Source of the DNA: Streptomyces rubrogriseus
GTDB taxonomy: Bacteria; Actinomycetota; Actinomycetes; Streptomycetales; Streptomycetaceae
Direction: 5' to 3'
Assembly (NCBI RefSeq): GCF_027947575.1
Contig: NZ_CP116256.1
Span: 1,302,001-1,366,000 of the forward strand
Length of the DNA stretch: 64,000 nucleotides
Made by a program: the position numbers and the translations under genes. Below the pieces are notes generated by a model. That model was not told the origin of the DNA. It was given only the letters and a program-made list of their open reading frames with translations, and made no database searches. Positions 1 through 6,712 of this stretch are shown here, piece by piece; position 1 is the stretch's first letter; each line of letters begins with the position of its first letter.

Positions 1-1
1 C

Positions 2-673
2 TTCGACTGGTACGTCGAGCTGTCCAAGACCACCTTCCAGGCGGGCGGCGAGGCGGCCGAGGTCTCCAAGCGGGTCCTGGGCGAGGTCCTGGACGTGACG
101 CTGCGTCTCCTCCACCCGATCGTGCCCTTCGTCACCGAGACGCTGTGGACGACGCTGACCGGTGGCGAGTCGGTCGTCATCGCCGAGTGGCCGCAGGACT
201 CGGGCTTCCGGGACGCGGACGCCGAGCGGGAGATCGGGACCGTCCAGTCGGTCATCACCGAGGTCCGGCGCTTCCGTGCCGACCAGGGGCTCCAGCCCGG
301 CCAGCGGGTCCCGGCCCGGCTCACCCTCGCGGGCAGCGCGCTCGCGGCCCACGAGGCGGCCGTCCGGCAGCTGCTGCGGCTCCAGCCGGAGGGCGACGCC
401 TTCACGGCGACGGCCACGCTGCCGGTCGCCGGCGTCGAGGTGGCCCTCGACCTCTCCGGCGTCATCGACTTCGCCGCCGAGCGCAAGCGGCTGGCGAAGG
501 ACCTCGCCGCGGCGGAGAAGGAGAAGGCCCAGGCGAACGCCAAGCTCGGCAACGAGGCGTTCCTGGCGAAGGCACCGGACCAGGTGGTGGACAAGATCCG
601 CGGCCGCCTCGCCAAGGCGGACGAGGACATCACCCGCATCACCGCCCAGCTGGAAAAGCTGCCGGAGGCGTAA
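2..673 (+). CDS. valS: Valine--tRNA ligase, C-terminal part (5' end outside window)
   Basis: Last 223 residues of valyl-tRNA synthetase; the reading frame is already open at base 2. The start of this piece is the helical anticodon-binding domain (RLLHPIVPFVTETLW, typical of class Ia enzymes). The final ~65 residues form the charged ValRS coiled-coil arm (FAAERKRLAKDLAAAEKEKA through AQLEKLPEA) that contacts the outer corner of tRNA-Val. The HIGH and KMSKS catalytic motifs lie upstream of the window. The frame ends in TAA and is followed by a hairpin terminator. The order valS-folC-ndk is common in actinobacteria, which supports the call. Confidence 0.95.
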   Translation, partial: FDWYVELSKTTFQAGGEAAEVSKRVLGEVLDVTLRLLHPIVPFVTETLWTTLTGGESVVIAEWPQDSGFRDADAEREIGTVQSVITEVRRFRADQGLQPGQRVPARLTLAGSALAAHEAAVRQLLRLQPEGDAFTATATLPVAGVEVALDLSGVIDFAAERKRLAKDLAAAEKEKAQANAKLGNEAFLAKAPDQVVDKIRGRLAKADEDITRITAQLEKLPEA

Positions 674-687
674 CGTCCGTACGTCGA

Positions 688-725
688 CGAAGATCCCCGG
701 AGCATTCTTGCGCCGGGGACCTTCG
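688..725 (+). terminator. Hairpin terminator after valS
   Basis: A 13-bp stem with one mismatch: CGAAGATCCCCGG (688-700) pairs with CCGGGGACCTTCG (713-725). There is no long T tract, which is normal for Streptomyces terminators. It starts 14 bases after the valS stop codon. Confidence 0.6.
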
Positions 726-730
726 TTACC

Positions 731-766
731 TAGGGGCGCGGGGAACTGCGCGACCAGCCACAACGG
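731..766. repeat. Intergenic repeat of the GGGGCGCGGGGAACTGCGCG type
   Basis: The stretch TAGGGGCGCGGGGAACTGCG continuing to GACCAGCCACAACGGC resembles a short sequence I recognise as recurring in many Streptomyces intergenic regions. It lies in the 276-bp valS-folC gap, which holds no convincing gene. That it is repeated elsewhere is from memory; only one copy is seen in this window. Confidence 0.45.
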
Positions 767-861
767 CGCCGCACTCGCCCGGGACCCAAGCCACCCCCTC
801 CGTTGGGCCCCCCGCAGGGAGTCGCGCAGCCCGGCGCTCACGGGGTGCCGCCGCGCCCACC

Positions 862-899
862 CTCCCCCACTCTCGGCTACGCTCGAGCGGGGGCCCCCA
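862..899. repeat. Intergenic stem-loop repeat, CTCCCCCACTCTCGG...GAGCGGGGG type
   Basis: CCCCCACTCTCGG (865-877) faces CTCGAGCGGGGG (882-893). This arrangement resembles a stem-loop I recall as widely dispersed in Streptomyces intergenic regions. It lies about 45 bases upstream of the folC promoter. It may be a mobile or structural intergenic element. The dispersal is recalled, not shown here. Confidence 0.4.
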
Positions 900-937
900 T
901 CGCCCCAGCGGCACGACTGCCCGCGGCGGCGGGTACG

Positions 938-943
938 TAGACT
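938..943 (+). promoter_or_regulatory. Putative -10 box of folC (leaderless start)
   Basis: TAGACT sits 6 nt before the GTG start of folC at 950, so transcription would start at or next to the start codon. No purine-rich ribosome binding site precedes the GTG, which fits a leaderless mRNA. No clear -35 box is visible. Confidence 0.45.
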
Positions 944-949
944 GTCCCC

Positions 950-2464
950 GTGAGCGACAACCCCGGCCAGAACGACCAGCCCGACCCCCTCGACTCCTTC
1001 GACGAGATCATCGACGCGGAGACCACCCGCGACCCCGACCTCGCCGTCATCGAGGCCGGCAGCCGCACCCTGCGCACCCAGGGCGGCCCCCCGGAGGCCG
1101 ACGTCCCCGGGCGCCCGGAGGACCCCGAGGTGGACGCGGCCCTGCGCGATGTCGAGACGGAGCTGGCCAGCCGCTGGGGCGAGACCAAGCTGGAGCCGTC
1201 CGTCACCCGGATCGCCGCGTTGATGGACGTACTGGGCGAGCCGCAGCGCTCGTACCCCTCCATCCACATCACCGGGACCAACGGCAAGACCTCCACCGCC
1301 CGCATGATCGAGGCCCTGCTCGGCGCCTTCGAGCTGCGCACCGGGCGGTACACCTCGCCGCACGTGCAGTCGATCACCGAGCGGATCAGCCTGGACGGGG
1401 CGCCGATCGCCGCCGAGCGGTTCGTCGAGACGTACCAGGACGTCAAGCCGTACGTCGAGATGGTCGACGCGCAGCAGGAGTACCGGCTCTCCTTCTTCGA
1501 GGTGCTGACCGGCATGGCGTACGCCGCCTTCGCCGACGCGCCCGTGGACGTGGCCGTCGTCGAGGTCGGGATGGGCGGCTCCTGGGACGCCACCAACGTC
1601 ATCGACGGGGACGTCGCCGTCGTCACCCCCATCGACCTGGACCACACCGACCGGCTCGGCGGGACCCCCGGCGAGATCGCGGTCGAGAAGTCCGGGATCA
1701 TCAAGCAGGACGCGACCGTGATCCTGGCCCAGCAGCCGGTGGACGCGGCGCAGGTGATGCTGAAGAAGGCCGTGGACGTCAACGCCACCGTGGCCCGCGA
1801 GGGGCTGGAGTTCGGCGTCGTCGCCCGCGAGGTCGCAGTCGGCGGGCAGCTGGTCACCCTGCGCGGACTCGGCGGCGAGTACACCGAGGTGTACCTGCCG
1901 CTGCACGGCGCGCACCAGGCGCACAACGCGGCGGTCGCGCTGGCCGCCGTCGAGGCGTTCTTCGGCGTCGGCGCGCAGCGCCCCGAGCCGCTGGACGTCG
2001 ACACCGTGCGCAAGGCCTTCGCCTCCGTCGCCTCGCCGGGGCGGATGGAGGTGGTGCGGCGCTCGCCGACCGTGGTCCTCGACGCCGCGCACAACCCGGC
2101 CGGCGCCCGGGTCACCGCCGAGGCGGTGGGGGAGGCCTTCCAGTTCAGCCGCCTCATCGGGGTGGTCGGCGCCAGCGGCGACAAGAACGTGCGGGGGCTC
2201 CTCGAAGCCTTCGAGCCGGTCTTCGCCGAGGTCGTCGTCACCCAGAACTCCAGCCACCGCGCGATGGACGCCGACGAACTGGCCGCGGTCGCCGTCGAGG
2301 TCTTCGGCGACGACCGCGTCCAGGTCGAGCCGCGGCTGCCGGACGCCCTGGAGGCCGCGATCACGCTGGCCGAGGAGGAGGGCGAGTTCGCGGGCGGCGG
2401 TGTGCTCGTCACCGGTTCCGTCATCACCGTCGGCGAGGCCCGACTGCTCCTGAGGAGGGGCTGA
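950..2464 (+). CDS. folC: Folylpolyglutamate synthase / dihydrofolate synthase
   Basis: 504 residues of a Mur-ligase-like ATP-dependent enzyme. It adds glutamate to dihydropteroate and/or to folates in the cytoplasm, completing folate synthesis and retaining folates in the cell. The P-loop ITGTNGKTS is near residue 107. Further family signatures are the GMGGSWDATN segment, DHTDRLGGTPGEIAVEKSGI, and LDAAHNPAG in the C-terminal ligand domain. The N-terminus has an acidic, disordered extension of about 65 residues before the conserved fold, as in other actinobacterial FolC. The start is GTG with no Shine-Dalgarno but a close -10 box. It is followed 6 bases later by the DUF4233 gene, so the two are probably one operon. 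Confidence 0.93.
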   Translation: MSDNPGQNDQPDPLDSFDEIIDAETTRDPDLAVIEAGSRTLRTQGGPPEADVPGRPEDPEVDAALRDVETELASRWGETKLEPSVTRIAALMDVLGEPQRSYPSIHITGTNGKTSTARMIEALLGAFELRTGRYTSPHVQSITERISLDGAPIAAERFVETYQDVKPYVEMVDAQQEYRLSFFEVLTGMAYAAFADAPVDVAVVEVGMGGSWDATNVIDGDVAVVTPIDLDHTDRLGGTPGEIAVEKSGIIKQDATVILAQQPVDAAQVMLKKAVDVNATVAREGLEFGVVAREVAVGGQLVTLRGLGGEYTEVYLPLHGAHQAHNAAVALAAVEAFFGVGAQRPEPLDVDTVRKAFASVASPGRMEVVRRSPTVVLDAAHNPAGARVTAEAVGEAFQFSRLIGVVGASGDKNVRGLLEAFEPVFAEVVVTQNSSHRAMDADELAAVAVEVFGDDRVQVEPRLPDALEAAITLAEEEGEFAGGGVLVTGSVITVGEARLLLRRG

Positions 2465-2470
2465 GAAACC

Positions 2471-2827
2471 GTGCGTACGCTCTGTGCTTCGACTCTGATC
2501 GGCGAGTTCTTCGTGATCGGCTTCGCCGGACTGGTCGCCATGAAGGACCCGGACCTGTCCATGGGGACGGTGTGGACGGTCAGCGGCATCGCGATGTTCC
2601 TCAGCGTGCTGCTGTGCGGGGTCATCACCCGGCCCGGCGGGATCGCCCTCGGCTGGGCGCTGCAGATCGCGCTGATCGCCGCCGGCTTCGTGGTGCCGAC
2701 CATGTTCTTCCTCGGCGCGATCTTCGCCGCCCTGTGGTGGGCCTCCGTGCACTACGGGCGGAAGATCGACGAGGCGAAGGCGCGGTTCGCGGCCCAGGCC
2801 GAGGCCTCCGCGCCCGACCCCGCCTGA
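2471..2827 (+). CDS. DUF4233 family small membrane protein
   Basis: 118 residues, GTG start 6 bases after folC, with GAGGAGGGG over the end of folC as ribosome binding site. Four hydrophobic segments are visible: about residues 8-23, 36-53, 60-76 and 78-94. A charged tail follows (HYGRKIDEAKARFAAQAEA). It matches the DUF4233 family, which in actinobacteria nearly always follows folC. No function is known. The fixed linkage and overlapping expression signals suggest co-expression with FolC, but a role in folate metabolism would be speculation. Confidence 0.8.
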   Translation: MRTLCASTLIGEFFVIGFAGLVAMKDPDLSMGTVWTVSGIAMFLSVLLCGVITRPGGIALGWALQIALIAAGFVVPTMFFLGAIFAALWWASVHYGRKIDEAKARFAAQAEASAPDPA

Positions 2828-2870
2828 GTGCGCAGCGCGGCCGACGGGGCCCGGTATGCCTGACGCTGCG

Positions 2871-2900
2871 TGACGGACGCCGCGACACGCCCGGTAACCT
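2871..2900 (+). promoter_or_regulatory. Putative ndk promoter
   Basis: TGACGG (2871-2876) and TAACCT (2895-2900) are separated by 18 bp and lie about 50 bases upstream of ndk. Both resemble the principal sigma factor consensus of Streptomyces, though the -35 box is imperfect. Confidence 0.4.
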
Positions 2901-2951
2901 CAGTCATCACCCGCACGACCGCACATCTCGAACCTTTCCAAGGGAGCCCTC

Positions 2952-3365
2952 GTGACCCAGCGCAGCCTCGTCCTCCTCAAGCCCGACGCCGTCCGTCGTG
3001 GCCTGACCGGCGAGATCATCAGCCGCATCGAGCGCAAGGCCGGCTGGCAGATCACCGCGCTGGAACTGCGCACCCTGGACACCGAGACGCTGGAGCAGCA
3101 CTACGGCGAGCACAAGGGCAAGCCCTTCTACGAGCCGCTGGTCGAGTTCATGGCGTCCGGGCCGGTCGTGGCGATGGTCGTCGAGGGCGAGCGGGTCATC
3201 GAGGGCGTGCGCGCGCTGGCCGGTCCGACCGACCCGATCGCCGCCGCCCCGGGCTCGATCCGCGGGGACTACGGCGTGATCGTCCGCGAGAACCTGATCC
3301 ACGCCTCCGACTCCGAGGAGTCCGCCGAGCGCGAGCTGAAGATCTTCTTCCCGGGCCGGGTCTGA
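2952..3365 (+). CDS. ndk: Nucleoside diphosphate kinase
   Basis: 137 residues, the usual length. It transfers the gamma phosphate of ATP to nucleoside diphosphates through a phospho-histidine, keeping NTP and dNTP pools balanced in the cytoplasm. The active-site histidine is H117 in the conserved motif NLIHASDS. The N-terminal strand RSLVLLKPDAVRRGL and the C-terminal ERELKIFF are also diagnostic. GTG start, preceded by AAGGGAG (2940-2946). It is followed by a hairpin at 3437-3462 and looks monocistronic. Confidence 0.96.
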   Translation: MTQRSLVLLKPDAVRRGLTGEIISRIERKAGWQITALELRTLDTETLEQHYGEHKGKPFYEPLVEFMASGPVVAMVVEGERVIEGVRALAGPTDPIAAAPGSIRGDYGVIVRENLIHASDSEESAERELKIFFPGRV

Positions 3366-3436
3366 TCCTTCTTCGGGACACGCCGGGAGCGCCTTTTTTC
3401 TGACGCCATGTCAGTCGAATGGACCGGGCGGAGCCG

Positions 3437-3462
3437 GGGCGGTCGCGTAAAAGCGACCGCCC
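3437..3462 (+). terminator. Hairpin terminator between ndk and mreB
   Basis: Perfect 10-bp stem: GGGCGGTCGC (3437-3446), loop GTAAAA, GCGACCGCCC (3453-3462). It lies in the 307-bp gap 3366-3672, which holds no gene. The rest of that gap is the mreB upstream region, including a possible -10 box TACGAT at 3586-3591. A T6 run at about 3394-3399 precedes the hairpin. Confidence 0.65.
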
Positions 3463-3672
3463 TGTGGCATATGCGCGCCTGATCGGGGGAACGGATCCCA
3501 CCGTTGGCCCGTCTCCACAAGCGAGGCGGTGCGCCATCTGCTGACAATGGCGAAGACCCTCGCGCAGTGTTCGCGAAAGCGCGTCTACGATGGAAGCCTC
3601 CACGCGTCACTGCACCCACTTCGCCTACCTGAAAAGCCCTCAAAAGCTCCTGGGAAGGCCAGTCGAATCCTG

Positions 3673-4704
3673 ATGGGGAACTCAATGTCGTTCATCGGCC
3701 GTGACATGGCTGTCGACCTCGGGACCGCCAACACGCTGGTGTACGTCAGGGGTCGCGGGATCGTACTCAACGAGCCGTCCGTCGTCGCGATCAACACCAA
3801 CACCGGTGGCATCCTCGCGGTCGGCGCCGAAGCGAAGAAGATGATCGGGCGCACGCCCGGCAACATCGTTGCCGTGCGCCCGCTGAAGGACGGCGTCATC
3901 GCCGACTTCGAGATCACCGAGCGGATGCTCCGCTACTTCATCCTGAAGATCCACAAGCGGCGGTATCTGGCTCGGCCGCGGGTCGTCGTCTGTGTGCCCT
4001 CGGGCATCACCGGCGTCGAGCGCCGCGCCGTCATCGAGGCGTCGTCCCAGGCCGGCGCCCGGCAGGTGCACATCATCGAGGAGCCCATGGCCGCGGCCAT
4101 CGGCTCCGGCCTGCCGGTCCACGAGGCCACGGGCAACATGGTGGTGGACATCGGCGGCGGCACCACGGAGGTCGCGGTCATCTCGCTCGGCGGCATCGTC
4201 ACGGCCCAGTCCATCCGCGTCGCGGGTGACGAGCTGGACAACGCGATCATCCAGCACGTGAAGAAGGAGTACAGCCTTCTGCTGGGTGAGCGCACGGCCG
4301 AACAGATCAAGATCACGATCGGTTCTGCGTACGACCTCGACTCCGACGAGCACACCGAAATCCGCGGCCGGGACCTCGTCTCCGGGCTGCCAAAGACCGT
4401 CGTCATCTCCGCCGCCGAAGTGCGCAAGGCGATCGAAGAGCCGGTCAACGCCATCGTCGACGCCGTCAAGACGACCCTCGACAAGTGTCCGCCGGAGCTG
4501 TCCGGCGACATCATGGACCGGGGCATCGTCCTGACCGGCGGCGGCGCGCTGCTGCGCGGGCTCGACGAACGGCTGCGCCGGGAGACCGGGATGCCGATCC
4601 ACATCGCCGAGGACCCGCTGGACAGCGTGGCGCTCGGCAGCGGCAAGTGCGTCGAGGAGTTCGAGGCGCTCCAGCAGGTGCTGGACGCCTCGCCCCGCAG
4701 ATGA
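3673..4704 (+). CDS. mreB: Rod shape-determining protein MreB (bacterial actin)
   Basis: 343 residues of the actin-like ATPase that organises peptidoglycan synthesis. In Streptomyces it acts mainly in spore-wall formation. Visible signatures are the phosphate-1 loop [11 protein letters not shown] near the N-terminus, [13 protein letters not shown], the phosphate-2 loop [17 protein letters not shown], and [18 protein letters not shown] (adenosine-binding). The frame is open further upstream to 3529, but homology begins at [14 protein letters not shown] use ATG 3673. ATG 3685 is equally possible, because GGGGAA (3675-3680) is its best ribosome binding site. It heads the mreB-mreC-mreD-pbp2-rodA cluster, but a strong hairpin separates it from mreC, so it may be expressed partly on its own. 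Confidence 0.95.
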   Translation: MGNSMSFIGRDMAVDLGTANTLVYVRGRGIVLNEPSVVAINTNTGGILAVGAEAKKMIGRTPGNIVAVRPLKDGVIADFEITERMLRYFILKIHKRRYLARPRVVVCVPSGITGVERRAVIEASSQAGARQVHIIEEPMAAAIGSGLPVHEATGNMVVDIGGGTTEVAVISLGGIVTAQSIRVAGDELDNAIIQHVKKEYSLLLGERTAEQIKITIGSAYDLDSDEHTEIRGRDLVSGLPKTVVISAAEVRKAIEEPVNAIVDAVKTTLDKCPPELSGDIMDRGIVLTGGGALLRGLDERLRRETGMPIHIAEDPLDSVALGSGKCVEEFEALQQVLDASPRR

Positions 4705-4719
4705 CGTAACACTTCGGTT

Positions 4720-4753
4720 CCGCCGTACGAGACGATCTCCTCTCGTGCGGCGG
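4720..4753 (+). terminator. Hairpin terminator or attenuator between mreB and mreC
   Basis: CCGCCGTACGAGA (4720-4732) pairs with TCTCGTGCGGCGG (4741-4753) over 13 bp with one G-U pair and an 8-nt loop. It lies 16 bases after the mreB stop. It would give more mreB than mreCD transcript, a sensible dosage control for a filament-forming protein. The rest of the 182-bp gap holds no gene. Confidence 0.6.
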
Positions 4754-4886
4754 ATCGTTGATATAGAGGGTTGCGGTACCGGATGCGCGTGAAGCGCCCG
4801 ACGTACCGAATCAGCTCAATTCCTGAACACCGCCACGTACATTCCGAGATTCCCGAATTTCGACGAGGAAGGCACGGCCGCCGCAC

Positions 4887-5912
4887 GTGAGGGACACGAA
4901 AGAGAGCCGGCTGCTCCTGGTACTGCTGATCGCCATCGCGTTCGCACTGATCACGGTGGACATCCGCGGCGGGGAGGACTCCCCGGTCGACGGTGCCCGG
5001 CAGGCCGCCGCCAACGTCTTCGGTCCGATCGAGAACGGGGTCTCCTCCGCGGTCGACCCCGTCGGCAACGCGGTCTCCGCGATCCGCGACTCCGGCGACC
5101 GGCACGACCGGCTCGCGCGGCTGGAGACGGAGAACGCGGCCCTCAAGGCGAAGCTCGGCAGCGACGAGCGCGGCCGCAGCCGGCTGAAGCAGTTCGACAA
5201 GATGCTCGGGCTGGCCGGCGCCGGGCAGTACGGCATCAAGGGCGCCCAGGTCATCGCCATAGGAGCGGCCCAGGGCTTCTCCTGGACCATCACCATCGAC
5301 GCCGGTGCCAACGACGGCGTGAAGCGCGACATGACCGTCCTCAACGGCGACGGCCTCGTCGGACGCGTGACCACCGTCGGCCCCAACACCGCCACCGTGC
5401 TGCTCGCCAACGACCCGGACTTCACCGTCGGCACCCGGATGGAGTCCGGCGACGAACTCGGCTTCGCCTCCGGCCAGGGCAGCCGCCCGCTGCGCGTCGA
5501 ACTCCTCAACGGCAAGGCCGACGTCAAGAAGGGCGACCGCCTCGTCACCTTCGGCTCCCAGGCCGACAAGCCCTTCGTGCCGGGCGTGCCCGTCGGCACC
5601 ATCACCCGCGTCGACCCCAACGGCGGCGACCTGACCCGCATCCTCGACGTCACGCCGTTCGTCAGCTTCACCAAGCTCGACATCGTCGGCGTCGTCGTCC
5701 AGGCCCCGTCGAAGGACCCGCGCGACACGGTGCTGCCGGAGAAGAAGCAGCCGAAGCCCACGCCGACCGTGACCGTCACCGTCACCCCCGGGGCCGACCC
5801 CGAGGGCCAGGCCCAGAACGACGAGGCCGGGCAGAACGACGCGACCGGCCAGAACGACGCGACCGGCCAGAACGACCAGACAGAGCAGCAGAACGAGCAG
5901 CCCGAGCCGTAG
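4887..5912 (+). CDS. mreC: Rod shape-determining protein MreC
   Basis: 341 residues. It is a bitopic membrane scaffold that links MreB and MreD to the PBP2/RodA synthase. One N-terminal transmembrane helix (about residues 8-26, LLLVLLIAIAFALITVDI) is followed by a coiled-coil segment (residues about 70-95, RLARLETENAALKAKL) and the extracytoplasmic beta-barrel MreC domain (GFSWTITIDAGANDGVKRDM, VGRVTTVGPNTATVLL). The C-terminus is a low-complexity extracellular tail with tandem GQNDAT repeats encoded by 18-bp DNA repeats (5841-5876). GTG start. mreD follows after 13 bases. Confidence 0.93.
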   Translation: MRDTKESRLLLVLLIAIAFALITVDIRGGEDSPVDGARQAAANVFGPIENGVSSAVDPVGNAVSAIRDSGDRHDRLARLETENAALKAKLGSDERGRSRLKQFDKMLGLAGAGQYGIKGAQVIAIGAAQGFSWTITIDAGANDGVKRDMTVLNGDGLVGRVTTVGPNTATVLLANDPDFTVGTRMESGDELGFASGQGSRPLRVELLNGKADVKKGDRLVTFGSQADKPFVPGVPVGTITRVDPNGGDLTRILDVTPFVSFTKLDIVGVVVQAPSKDPRDTVLPEKKQPKPTPTVTVTVTPGADPEGQAQNDEAGQNDATGQNDATGQNDQTEQQNEQPEP

Positions 5913-5925
5913 GAGCCTTCACCCC

Positions 5926-6597
5926 ATGCGCGTCAACCGGATCCTGCTGTCCGTCGCCCTCGTCGTCGTCGCCCTGGTGGTCCAGGTGAGCGTCCTCGCC
6001 CGCCTCCACCTGCCCGGCGCCGTCCCCGACCTGCTGCTGCTCACCGTCCTCGGCCTCGCCCTGGTCTACGGCCACGTCGGCGGCGCCCTCATCGGCTTCG
6101 GCGCCGGACTCCTCGCCGACCTCGCCCCGCCCGCCGATCACGCCGCCGGCCGCTACGCCCTCGTGCTCTGCGTCATCGGCTACCTCGCCGGACTCGCCAG
6201 ACCGGACAACGGACGGCTCCGCTCGGCCACCGGCCCCATGGTCGTCGTGGTCGCCGCCGCCGTCGGCACCACCCTGCTCTACGCGGGCGTCGGCGCCCTC
6301 GTCGGCGACACCGCCGCCCGCCACGTCGGCCTGCCCAGCCTGCTGTTCACCGCCGCCCTGTATGACCTGCTGCTCGCGCCCTTCGTCGTCCCCGGCATCA
6401 TGGCGCTCGCCCGGCGCGCCGAGCACGACCCGCTGGCCGACACCAACTCCGCCGCCCAGAGCGCCGACATCTCCTCGGGCTGGCTTTCCGGAGGCACCGG
6501 CCTGCGCATCGGCAGACAGCGCAACGCGCTGCGGGTGAAGACGGCCCGCGCCCGCGTGGCCCGCGCCGGACGCATCAAGGGGGTCAAGCGGCTGTGA
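5926..6597 (+). CDS. mreD: Rod shape-determining protein MreD
   Basis: 223 residues with about five to six hydrophobic helices (ILLSVALVVVALVVQVSVL, LLLLTVLGLALVYG, YALVLCVIGYLAGLA, GPMVVVVAAAVGTTLLYAGVG, FVVPGIMALARR). It is the polytopic partner of MreC in the elongasome. The first ~165 residues match the family; the rest is a basic cytoplasmic tail (RNALRVKTARARVARAGRIK). The ATG lies 13 bases after mreC with GGAGCC upstream, so it is in the same operon as mreC and PBP2. Confidence 0.9.
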   Translation: MRVNRILLSVALVVVALVVQVSVLARLHLPGAVPDLLLLTVLGLALVYGHVGGALIGFGAGLLADLAPPADHAAGRYALVLCVIGYLAGLARPDNGRLRSATGPMVVVVAAAVGTTLLYAGVGALVGDTAARHVGLPSLLFTAALYDLLLAPFVVPGIMALARRAEHDPLADTNSAAQSADISSGWLSGGTGLRIGRQRNALRVKTARARVARAGRIKGVKRL

Positions 6598-6649
6598 CGA
6601 CGCGGCAGCATTCCAGCAGCACACACTTCGTGAGGGGGAGCCAGAACCA

Positions 6650-6712
6650 GTGACCAGCTCCCACCCGTCGCCCACCACCACCCTCAACCGGATGGGCCGC
6701 GCCCATGACTAA
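6650..6712 (+). CDS. Possible 20-codon leader ORF overlapping the PBP2 start
   Basis: A GTG at 6650 is preceded at 9-nt spacing by the strongest ribosome binding site in the area (GAGGGGGAG, 6632-6640). It opens a 20-codon frame (VTSSHPSPTTTLNRMGRAHD) ending in TAA at 6710-6712. The PBP2 ATG at 6705 lies inside its last codons and has no good ribosome binding site of its own, and its frame is closed upstream by a TGA at 6651. This layout suggests translational coupling: terminating ribosomes reinitiate on PBP2. Whether the peptide itself does anything is unknown. Confidence 0.4.
   Translation: MTSSHPSPTTTLNRMGRAHD

Noticed and set aside
145..2955. 936-codon plus-strand open frame across valS and folC
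   Set aside because: Arg/Pro/Gly-rich shadow frame that crosses two well-supported genes in another frame.
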